Assembly: GCA_964398185.1 (NCBI GenBank)
Contig: CAYNML010000020.1
Span: 9,776-73,775, forward strand
Source of the DNA: Fen-1058 sp964398185
GTDB taxonomy: Bacteria; Chloroflexota; Anaerolineae; Fen-1058
Direction of reading: 5' to 3'
DNA length: 64,000 nt
Made by a program: the position numbers and the translations under genes. The first letter of the stretch is position 1, and every line of letters starts with the position of its first letter. The notes under the pieces were generated by a model. The model saw only the letters and a program-made list of their open reading frames with translations. It was not told the origin of the DNA and did no database searches. Below, one piece after another: positions 45,976 through 53,150 of this stretch.

Positions 45976-46902
45976 TTACGCCGCTTCCGGTACGGCGGCG
46001 CTGGCCTTGGCAAAGTCGATGACGATCTCGGCCACTTCCGCCCCGACGCGCGTCTGCGCTTCTTTGGTGGCCGCGCCGATGTGCGGCGAGGCGATGACGT
46101 TGTCGAGTTTGAGCAGTTTCCAATCGGTGGGCGGTTCTTCCGCAAAGACATCCAATGCGGCCGCGGCGACTTTGCCGCTGACCAGCGCCTCGTACAGCGC
46201 CTCTTCGTTGACGATGCCGCCGCGCGCGCAGTTGATAATCCGCACGCCGGTCTTCATCCTGGCGAATTGCTCCGCATCGATCATGTTCGCGGTTTCCTGG
46301 GTTTTGGGCAGGTGCAGCGTGATGTAATCCGCCGACGCCAGCAGCTCGTCAAGCGACACGAACGGCACGCCGAACATGCCGCGCGAAGTGGGATCGTAGG
46401 CGACCACATTCATGCCCAACTGCAGGGCGCGCTTGGCCGTCTCCATGCCGATGTTGCCCAGCCCGATGATGCCCAGCGTCTTCCCGCCGATCTCATCGCC
46501 CTCAAACGCTTTCTTGTCCCACTTCTCGGCCTTCATGCTGGTGGTCGCCTGGTAGAGCGAGCGGGCCAGCATGAACATGTACCCGATCGCCAACTCGGCC
46601 ACCGAAGCCGACGAGGCGCGGGGCGTATTCTTGACCGTGATGCCTTTGCTGCGCGCATACTCCACGTCGATGGTGTCGAGGCCCACGCCGCCGCGCACGA
46701 TCAGCTTGAGGTTGGGGCAGGCATCGATCAACGGCTGGCGAATCTTGGTGCGTGAGCGCACCACCACGGCATCATAAGCGGGCAGGGTGGTCAGCAATTG
46801 TTCGGGGGTGATCTCGAACTGGGCATCCACTGTCAAACCGGCGGCCCGCATCTGTTCCAGGCATTCCTTCTCGGTTTTGTCACAGACCAGCACTTTCATC
46901 AT
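45976..46902 (-). CDS. serA: D-3-phosphoglycerate dehydrogenase (short form)
   Basis: 308 residues, no ACT regulatory domain. It oxidises 3-phosphoglycerate, the first step of serine synthesis. The NAD-binding motif is LGIIGLGNIGMETAKRAL, with catalytic RGGVGLDTIDVEYA, INCARGGIVNEEALYEAL and the His in SPHIGAATKEAQ. ATG at 46902 is chosen for AGGAGA spacing; the first codons are MMK. The in-frame extension to 47133 has no such site and crosses the promoter. Without the ACT domain it should escape serine feedback. The divergent promoter lies at 46979-47007. Confidence 0.93.
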   Translation of the reverse strand: MMKVLVCDKTEKECLEQMRAAGLTVDAQFEITPEQLLTTLPAYDAVVVRSRTKIRQPLIDACPNLKLIVRGGVGLDTIDVEYARSKGITVKNTPRASSASVAELAIGYMFMLARSLYQATTSMKAEKWDKKAFEGDEIGGKTLGIIGLGNIGMETAKRALQLGMNVVAYDPTSRGMFGVPFVSLDELLASADYITLHLPKTQETANMIDAEQFARMKTGVRIINCARGGIVNEEALYEALVSGKVAAAALDVFAEEPPTDWKLLKLDNVIASPHIGAATKEAQTRVGAEVAEIVIDFAKASAAVPEAA

Positions 46903-46978
46903 GTTCTCTCCTAGCGAGTTTGGGGTTGTGTCGAATGACGGGCGTGCCGGACACACGCGCCACGTCTGGGCAACCAGC

Positions 46979-47007
46979 ATTCTAGCCAGCGCCTCGGCCC
47001 TTGTCAA
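46979..47007 (-). promoter_or_regulatory. serA promoter
   Basis: On the minus strand TTGACA (47002-47007), 17-bp spacer, TAGAAT (46979-46984). It is back to back with the serC promoter. Confidence 0.75.
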
Positions 47008-47044
47008 CAGGTGGACGTCCCGTGATAACCAGGCGGCAGATACC

Positions 47045-47072
47045 TTGTGCATTGCCCGACTGGCGTTATAAT
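47045..47072 (+). promoter_or_regulatory. serC promoter
   Basis: TTGTGC (47045-47050), 16-bp spacer, TATAAT (47067-47072). serC begins at 47117 after AGGAG. Confidence 0.75.
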
Positions 47073-47116
47073 GCAGGCGGCACACCACACCCTCATCAAC
47101 CCAACAGGAGAATACG

Positions 47117-48217
47117 ATGTCCGACACAGTCAACCGCGCTCACAACTTCAATGCCGGCCCGTCCATTCTGCCGCTGCCCGTGCTGGAACAGGCCCAGCGA
47201 GAACTGCTCGATTTCAAGGGCGCCGGCATGTCGGTGATGGAGATCAGCCACCGCTCCAAGGAATTCGAAGCGGTGATCGGCGAGGCCGAGCAGGATGTGC
47301 GCACACTCATGGGCATTCCAGCTAATTACAAGGTGCTCTTCCTGCAGGGCGGCGCCACGCTGCAGTTTGCCATGATCCCGATGAATCTCCGCGCCCCCGG
47401 CGTTTCGGCTGATTACATCGTCACCGGTTCGTGGAGCAAGGGCGCGCTGAAGGAAGCCAAAAAACTTGGTGCGACAAAGGTGGCGTTCAGCGCCGAGGCA
47501 GACAACTTCAAGCGCTTGCCCGCCCAGGCGGAACTGAATCTCGATCCGCAGGCGGCCTATCTGTACTTCTGCGCCAACGAAACCATTCACGGCGTCGAAT
47601 TCAAAGACGAGCCGACGCCGCCCGCGGGCGTGCCGCTCATCGCCGATGTCTCATCGGACTTCATCAGCCGCCCGATTGATGTGAGCAAGTACGGGCTGAT
47701 TTACGCCGGCGCACAAAAGAACGCCGGGCCGGCGGGCGTCGTCGTCACCATCATCCGCGAAGACTTGCTGGAGCGTGTGCCGGAGAATCTGCCCGTCATG
47801 CTCGACTACAAAGCGCAGGTGGCCGGCGGCTCGATGCACAACACCCCGCCGTGCTTCGCCATCTACATGGTGGGCCTGGTCTTCAAGTGGGCTTTGGGAT
47901 TGGGCGGCCTGGCGGAAGTGCAGCGCCGCAACGAAGCCAAAGCCAGCATCATCTATCAAGCCATCGACGAGAGCGGCGGGTTCTATCGGGGCCATGCTGC
48001 GCCCGAAGCCCGCTCCAAGATGAACATCACCTTCCGCCTGCCCAGCGAAGAACTGGAGGACCTCTTCGCCAAAGAGGCCAAGAAGCAAAACATGATCGGC
48101 CTCAAGGGCCATCGCTCGGTCGGCGGCATGCGCGCCTCCGTTTACAATGCGCTGCCGCTCGAATCGGCGCAGGTGCTGGTGCAGTTCATGCAGGAATTCC
48201 AACAGCAGCACGGCTGA
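47117..48217 (+). CDS. serC: Phosphoserine aminotransferase
   Basis: 366 residues. The PLP enzyme transaminates 3-phosphohydroxypyruvate in serine synthesis. Family signatures: HNFNAGPSILPLPVLEQAQR, LFLQGGATLQFAMIPMNL, DVSSDFISRPIDVSKYGLIY with the schiff-base Lys in AGAQKNAGPAG, and LKGHRSVGGMRASVYNALPL. The ATG at 47117 follows AGGAG at good distance. It is divergent from serA-DUF1015. A hairpin repeat starts soon after the stop. Confidence 0.96.
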   Translation: MSDTVNRAHNFNAGPSILPLPVLEQAQRELLDFKGAGMSVMEISHRSKEFEAVIGEAEQDVRTLMGIPANYKVLFLQGGATLQFAMIPMNLRAPGVSADYIVTGSWSKGALKEAKKLGATKVAFSAEADNFKRLPAQAELNLDPQAAYLYFCANETIHGVEFKDEPTPPAGVPLIADVSSDFISRPIDVSKYGLIYAGAQKNAGPAGVVVTIIREDLLERVPENLPVMLDYKAQVAGGSMHNTPPCFAIYMVGLVFKWALGLGGLAEVQRRNEAKASIIYQAIDESGGFYRGHAAPEARSKMNITFRLPSEELEDLFAKEAKKQNMIGLKGHRSVGGMRASVYNALPLESAQVLVQFMQEFQQQHG

Positions 48218-48232
48218 TCTGTAGTCACAATC

Positions 48233-48285
48233 GTAGTAGCGACTTCAGTCGCTGATTGACCCGAAACGACTGAAGTCGTTACTAC
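48233..48285. repeat. CGACTTCAGTCG-type inverted repeat
   Basis: GTAGTAGCGACTTCAGTCG (48233-48251) faces CGACTGAAGTCGTTACTAC (48267-48285) across a 15-bp loop, with one G-T type difference. It follows the serC stop by 15 bp. Confidence 0.6.
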
Positions 48286-48336
48286 GGAAATAGATCTGCT
48301 GGGTCTCGCCGCTGTGCTTGCAGATGTCGTGGACCC

Positions 48337-48481
48337 TGTCATTCCCCGCGCGCCGTAGGCGCGAATCCAGGGCGCTTGGCTGGCGTCATTCCCGCGCGCT
48401 GTCGGCGGGAATCCAAGCGCTTGACCGGCGCACAGTGCGGGCCGTAGTCTGGATGCCCGATAACGGCATTCGGGCATGACA
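48337..48481. repeat. REP/MITE-like element, copy 2
   Basis: Carries the same two palindromes as 11571-11668: GTCATTCCCGCG...GGCGGGAATCC at about 48384-48414 and CTGGATGCCCGATAAC...CGGGCATGACA at 48449-48481. An extra half-unit precedes it (48337-48370). It ends three bases from the SnoaL-like stop codon. Confidence 0.7.
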
Positions 48482-48483
48482 TC

Positions 48484-48885
48484 CTAGCGCGGTTCAAACG
48501 GCGCGGCCCACGCCGGCGATTTGTGCACGTGCACGATCTGCCACTGTCCATTGCGCTTAATCAACACGCGGCTTTCGTTGTGCGTGCGATGCTCCACGCC
48601 GCCCTCGGGCCTGGCTCGACTGAACATGAAGGTGTAACTGACGATGGCGGTATCGCCGTAGAGCTGCAAGCGCGGCTCAAGCAGATCGTAGCGATAATCC
48701 CCCGCGCCCGCCCAGCGGTGTTCGATCATGAAGCGGTGAAAGTCCAGCCCGTCCTGGCGGTGCGGCGTCACCCACCACTCGAACAACGCTAGATCTTCAC
48801 TCGTCGTCGCTTCATAGGTTTTGACATCGCCGTCGAAAATGCTGGCGAGGTGACGATGTAGCGTTTCCCAGACGTCGTGTTCCAT
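48484..48885 (-). CDS. SnoaL/NTF2-like protein
   Basis: 133 residues with the cone-shaped NTF2 fold pattern: LHRHLASIFDGDVKTYEATT, FEWWVTPHRQDGLDFHRFMI, RLQLYGDTAIVSYTFMF and QWQIVHVHKSPAW. These proteins bind small ligands or act as isomerases and ketosteroid-like enzymes; the ligand here is unknown. The ATG at 48885 has GGAGG at seven bases. Its stop is immediately beside the repeat. Confidence 0.8.
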   Translation of the reverse strand: MEHDVWETLHRHLASIFDGDVKTYEATTSEDLALFEWWVTPHRQDGLDFHRFMIEHRWAGAGDYRYDLLEPRLQLYGDTAIVSYTFMFSRARPEGGVEHRTHNESRVLIKRNGQWQIVHVHKSPAWAAPFEPR

Positions 48886-49028
48886 GTCGGCCTCCTGCAT
48901 TCAAGATTGATCCCATTATACCGATCGCGGGGCGGTTTGCCCGGTGTTGGTGCGTCCTGCCGAAAGCCCCAAAACGTCAAAAGCGCCAATGGGACATTAA
49001 GCCTCTGGCTAGGCTCTGCGCTTCACGC

Positions 49029-49034
49029 TATACT
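49029..49034 (+). promoter_or_regulatory. Candidate -10 of the sigma-factor gene
   Basis: TATACT lies 10 bp before the ATG at 49044, with only a weak -35 (TGGCTA) 17 bp upstream. If used, transcription would start nearly at the ATG and the message would be leaderless; no ribosome binding site is visible. Confidence 0.4.
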
Positions 49035-49043
49035 TACTCCAAG

Positions 49044-49628
49044 ATGACTGGCCCTGACTACTCGCTGCAATCCGACCCGGAACTGATTGCGGCCTCGCTC
49101 GATCATGGTGATCGGCAGGCGTGGGAAACATTGATTTTGCGCTATCAGCGGCTGATCTACAGCATCCCCCTTCGGATGGGTCTTCCCCCGTCCGATGCCG
49201 CCGACGTGTTTCAAACGGTGTGCGTCTTGCTGCTGGAGAATCTGGCTTACTTGCGACGGCGCGATCGGCTGGGCCCCTGGTTGGTCATCACCACCCGGCG
49301 CGAATGCTGGCGGCTGGGGCGCGAGCGGCGAGCCGAGCTGCCTGACTTCGATCAAGCCGCCGACCTCGATCCAGGCGGTAATCCGTTGGTGACACTCGAA
49401 GAGGACTACCTGCGCCTTGAGCGTCAAACTCTGTTGAACGCGGCGCTGGACAGCCTGGATCCCCGCTGCCGGCAATTGCTGCGCTTACTGTTTTGGACCG
49501 ATCCGCGGCCCAGCTACGATGAGATCGTCAAGCTCATGTCATTGCCGGAAGGCAGCATCGGCCCCACGCGGGCGCGCTGCCTGGAGAAACTGGCCCGGAT
49601 TTTGCAGCGCAACGGCTTCTGGTTCTGA
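49044..49628 (+). CDS. ECF-type RNA polymerase sigma factor
   Basis: 194 residues. Region 2 is AWETLILRYQRLIYSIPLRM through ADVFQTVCVLLLENLAYLRR, and region 4 is SLDPRCRQLLRLLFWTDPRP followed by a helix-turn-helix (EIVKLMSLPEGSIGPTRARC). It has the short two-domain form of ECF sigma factors. The following gene looks like its anti-sigma factor and the promoter element in front of that gene recurs before the cellulase gene. No ribosome binding site is visible; a TATACT lies only 10 bp before the ATG. Confidence 0.9.
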   Translation: MTGPDYSLQSDPELIAASLDHGDRQAWETLILRYQRLIYSIPLRMGLPPSDAADVFQTVCVLLLENLAYLRRRDRLGPWLVITTRRECWRLGRERRAELPDFDQAADLDPGGNPLVTLEEDYLRLERQTLLNAALDSLDPRCRQLLRLLFWTDPRPSYDEIVKLMSLPEGSIGPTRARCLEKLARILQRNGFWF

Positions 49629-49642
49629 CCGGAAAAGTATGT

Positions 49643-49671
49643 GTATTTTTTAACGGGTCTCGGCCTCTATA
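49643..49671 (+). promoter_or_regulatory. Promoter-like element before the anti-sigma gene
   Basis: GTATTTTTT, 12 bp, then CCTCTATA. The same pair, with a 13-bp gap, lies at 55579-55608 upstream of the cellulase. It may be a target of the ECF sigma factor. It sits 20 bp upstream of the ATG at 49691. Confidence 0.45.
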
Positions 49672-49690
49672 TGTAATAGAAAGGTTCATC

Positions 49691-50296
49691 ATGACGGCTC
49701 ATATACCCTTTGCAACCTTAATCGATTATCACGATCACGCTCTGGCCGGATCTGAACTGGCTGCGCTTGAATCTCATCTGACGGAGCCGTGCGAACAGTG
49801 CCGGGAAAACGCGCAGCGCGCCGCCGAACTGCTGGCGGTCTTTTCCCAACCCGATCGGACCGTGGCGCCCCCGGCGGACGTGGTGCGGCGCGCCGTATCG
49901 GCGTTTGCCAGTTGGCCGCCACGCCCCTCGTTGACGCGCATCGTGGCCAGCCTGCTGTTCGACAACTTTCGGCAGGCCCCGCTGGCCGCCGTGCGCGGCG
50001 CTACCCGCTCGCGCCAGCTGCTCTTCAGCGTGGAAGATGTTGATGTCGATCTGCAGATCACCCCTGAGCTGTACGGTGCGACCCTGCTGGGACAAGTGCT
50101 GAGCAACCAACCGGCCACGTTCGAGGCAGTCCCCATCGTGCGCCTGTACCGCCACGGGGAAGTGATCCACGCGGCGGCGTCTGACCCGCAGGGCCAATTC
50201 GCGTTTTACTCCGTCATGCCCGGTACCTACGATCTGGGCGTAATGCTGTTGCAGCGCGAGGTGGTGTTGGAAGGTCTTGAACTAACGCATGACTGA
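49691..50296 (+). CDS. Putative zinc-finger anti-sigma factor
   Basis: 201 residues. The N-terminus has the anti-sigma pattern LIDYHDHALAGSELAALESH followed by HLTEPCEQC, a zinc-finger-like H-x4-C-x2-C (usual spacing is H-x3-C-x2-C). The C-terminal half looks like a beta-sandwich (FYSVMPGTYDLGVML, carboxypeptidase-regulatory-like). There is no membrane helix, so it would be a soluble regulator rather than the usual membrane-spanning one. The next gene starts within its stop codon region (8-bp overlap). Assignment rests on position and the N-terminal motif. Confidence 0.65.
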   Translation: MTAHIPFATLIDYHDHALAGSELAALESHLTEPCEQCRENAQRAAELLAVFSQPDRTVAPPADVVRRAVSAFASWPPRPSLTRIVASLLFDNFRQAPLAAVRGATRSRQLLFSVEDVDVDLQITPELYGATLLGQVLSNQPATFEAVPIVRLYRHGEVIHAAASDPQGQFAFYSVMPGTYDLGVMLLQREVVLEGLELTHD

Positions 50297-53126
50297 AGAC
50301 GAAGCAACAATGGCGCTGTTGTCCCTGCCCACTGCTCAGGACAGGCAAGCCTGGCTGGCTGCCCATCCTGAGCATTGTTGCCTGTCCACCGTGCGCGCCT
50401 TGAAAGCGCACGCTGACTGGGTAGAGCGTGACGACGCGCGCCAGGCGCTGCGCGTGGCGCAGGTGGCGGAAGAAATCGCCAACGCCTTGAGCGACGACGA
50501 GGCCCGTGGTCTGGCCGTCTGGGCGCAGGCCAACGCGCACGAACTGCTGGCCGAGTACGAGCCGGCCATCGCCCTGTATGATCGCGCCGCCGCGCTCTTC
50601 GCCGCCGCTGAACGCCCGGTGGAAGCCGCGCGTACGCGCATCGGGCAAGTCTCAGCGCTGACCTATCTCGGCGAATTCGATAGCGCGCAAGCTCACGCGG
50701 ACACCGCTCGTCAGGTATTGGTTGCCGCGGGTGATGTCCGCGCGGTGGCGACCATCGACATGAATCTGGGCAATCTTTATGCGCGGCGCGGCCAGCCCCA
50801 GCTGGCCCGCGACTATTTTCAGCGGGCTTTACTGGGCTATCAAGCCGCAGCCGACGCCATTCATGCCGCTTTCGCGCAGGTCAATCTGGCTAATGTGCTG
50901 ACGCTGCTCGATGATTTCGTGGCCGCAGAAACGCACTTCGATCAAGCTCGCGCGATTCTGGATCTGGCCGATCTGCGCTCGACGGTGGCCATGGTCGATC
51001 ACGACGTCGCCTTTCTGCTCTACGCGCGCGGCCAGTATGCCGCGGCTTTGAAGCGCTTTGAACGCGCGCGCGCGGCTTTCGCGGCTCTGACCATGCCGCT
51101 GGACATGGCCTACATCGATTTGAATGAGAGCGATGTTTATCTTGATCTCAACCTACCCGATGACGCGTTGCGCCTGGCCTGGCATGCCGAACACAATTTC
51201 CGCGAAGTCAAGCTGGATTTTGAAGTGGCGCGCGCGCAGTTGAATCAGGCGGCGGCTGTGGCGCGTCTGGGCGAGCATCACCGTGCCCTGCTGCTCTTGC
51301 GCGAAGCGCGCGAGCTCTTCACGCAACAGCGCAACGAGGCGTGGCTGGCTCACACCGATTTACAGCAGGCCGAAGTGTTGAGCCGCACCGGCGCGCACAA
51401 TCGGGCACATGCGCTGTGCCTGTATGTCACGGAAATTTATCAGCAGCTGGGATTGAAAACCAAGCAAGCCTATGCCATGCTGCTGGCCGCCGATCTCTAC
51501 GTGCGCGGGCGCTATTGGGCGGCGGCCCTCACGCGCCTGGAGCAAGTGCGGGACATGCTGAACGGCGTCACTGCGCCCTGGCTGACCTATCGCGTGGAGG
51601 CGGGTTGCGGGCAGGCCAACGAAGGACTGGGGCACACGGCGCTGGCGCTGGAGAATTATCAACGCGCGGCGGAATTGGCCGAACGCATGGCTGCCACCAT
51701 TCCCGCCGAGGAACAACGCACCGCTTTTGTGGCCGACAAGCAGATTCCTTATGAAGGGCTGGTCAAGCTAACGGCAGCCAACCCGGTTGTGGCGTTCGGC
51801 TGGGCCGAGCGAGCCAAGTCGCGCGCTTTGATCGATTTGCTGGCCGCCGGTGTTCGGCCTCGCCTGCGGGTCAGCGATGCCGTGGATGCCCAGCGGGCCG
51901 ATCGGTTGCTGGCTCTGCGCGAAGAATTGAACTGGTTGTACAGCCGCCTCACGCGCGGCGCAGCACCCGGTGAGGCCGGAGTGCCTGAAGCCGGGCCGGA
52001 GGTGTGGGGCAAGATCCAGGCGCGCGAACAGGAAGTCACAGCCCTGTGGCATGACCTGCAAGCCAAACATGCCGAGGACCTTTCGCTGGAGCGCGTGACC
52101 CACCTGCCGGTGGCCGCGATTCAAGCCAGCCTGCCGGAAGAGTCACGCTTGATTGAATACTTCATTGCGCGCGATCAGGTCTGCGCCTTCGTCGTCTCGC
52201 GCGATCGAGTCACGGCGCATCTCGATCTGGTGAGCGTCAAAGAACTGCGCCCGCTATTGGAAAGCCTGGCCTTTCAACTGGCGAAAGGACAATATGGGCC
52301 GGTCTATATGCGGCGGCACAGTGTGGCGCTGCTGGCGTCGGCGCGGATCACCCTGGCAGACTTATTCCGCCTGTTAGTCGCTCCGCTGTGGCCGCAGTTA
52401 AACGAGGCAGCCAGTTTGATCATTGTGCCACACGGCCCGCTGCACCGGCTGCCTTTTCACGCGCTGGAAGTCAACGGACAGCCGTTGATTGCCACCCACG
52501 CGATTTCGTATGCGCCGAGTGCCGCCGTGTTGAAATATTGCCGCGATAAACAGCCGCCACGCCACACGGCTCCGCTGCTGGTCGGCGTACCCGATGATCG
52601 CATCGCGCGTGTCCGGGATGAATTGCAGGCTATGGCTGAGCTGTTTCCACAGGCAACCAGCTTGTTGGGCGAAGACGCCACGGTCGATCGGGTGCGCGAG
52701 CAGGCCGCACACTGCGGCTGGTTACACCTGGCCGCGCACGGCCTGTTTCGTCCGGAAGCGCCGCTGTTGTCCGGCTTGCAGCTGGCCGATCGCTGGTTGA
52801 CGGTGCAGGACATTTACGATTTGCCGCTAAACGCTTCACTGGTGACCGTCAGCGCGTGCGAGAGCGGCTTGAGTGGCGTGACCGGCGGCGATGATCTGGT
52901 CGGCCTGGTGCGCGGCTTCTTGTACGCCGGGGCGGCGTCGCTGTTGGTCAGCCAGTGGATGGTGGATGATGAGGCCATGGCCCGTCTCATGATCGAATTC
53001 TACCGCCTGTGGCAGTCCGGCGTGCCCAAAGCGCGCGCTTTGCAGCAGGCGCAGTGTCTGTTTTGGGAAGAGTATCGGCATCCCTTCTACTGGGCGCCGC
53101 TGATGCTGATTGGCAACGAGAATTGA
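50289..53126 (+). CDS. TPR-CHAT domain protein (caspase-like protease)
   Basis: 945 residues. TPR-like helical repeats occupy about residues 90-470, a helical region follows, and the last 330 residues are a CHAT domain. The catalytic pair is His817 (LHLAAHG) and Cys857 (VSACESG), followed by GDDLVGLVRGFLYAGAASLL, typical of the family. CHAT proteins are caspase-like peptidases; relatives cleave partner proteins in immune and death-like pathways. The start overlaps the anti-sigma gene, so they should be made together. A substrate candidate is the anti-sigma factor or the subtilase next to it. Confidence 0.9.
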   Translation: MTEDEATMALLSLPTAQDRQAWLAAHPEHCCLSTVRALKAHADWVERDDARQALRVAQVAEEIANALSDDEARGLAVWAQANAHELLAEYEPAIALYDRAAALFAAAERPVEAARTRIGQVSALTYLGEFDSAQAHADTARQVLVAAGDVRAVATIDMNLGNLYARRGQPQLARDYFQRALLGYQAAADAIHAAFAQVNLANVLTLLDDFVAAETHFDQARAILDLADLRSTVAMVDHDVAFLLYARGQYAAALKRFERARAAFAALTMPLDMAYIDLNESDVYLDLNLPDDALRLAWHAEHNFREVKLDFEVARAQLNQAAAVARLGEHHRALLLLREARELFTQQRNEAWLAHTDLQQAEVLSRTGAHNRAHALCLYVTEIYQQLGLKTKQAYAMLLAADLYVRGRYWAAALTRLEQVRDMLNGVTAPWLTYRVEAGCGQANEGLGHTALALENYQRAAELAERMAATIPAEEQRTAFVADKQIPYEGLVKLTAANPVVAFGWAERAKSRALIDLLAAGVRPRLRVSDAVDAQRADRLLALREELNWLYSRLTRGAAPGEAGVPEAGPEVWGKIQAREQEVTALWHDLQAKHAEDLSLERVTHLPVAAIQASLPEESRLIEYFIARDQVCAFVVSRDRVTAHLDLVSVKELRPLLESLAFQLAKGQYGPVYMRRHSVALLASARITLADLFRLLVAPLWPQLNEAASLIIVPHGPLHRLPFHALEVNGQPLIATHAISYAPSAAVLKYCRDKQPPRHTAPLLVGVPDDRIARVRDELQAMAELFPQATSLLGEDATVDRVREQAAHCGWLHLAAHGLFRPEAPLLSGLQLADRWLTVQDIYDLPLNASLVTVSACESGLSGVTGGDDLVGLVRGFLYAGAASLLVSQWMVDDEAMARLMIEFYRLWQSGVPKARALQQAQCLFWEEYRHPFYWAPLMLIGNEN

Positions 53127-53150
53127 TAGTCCCCATCCTCGGAGGTTACG

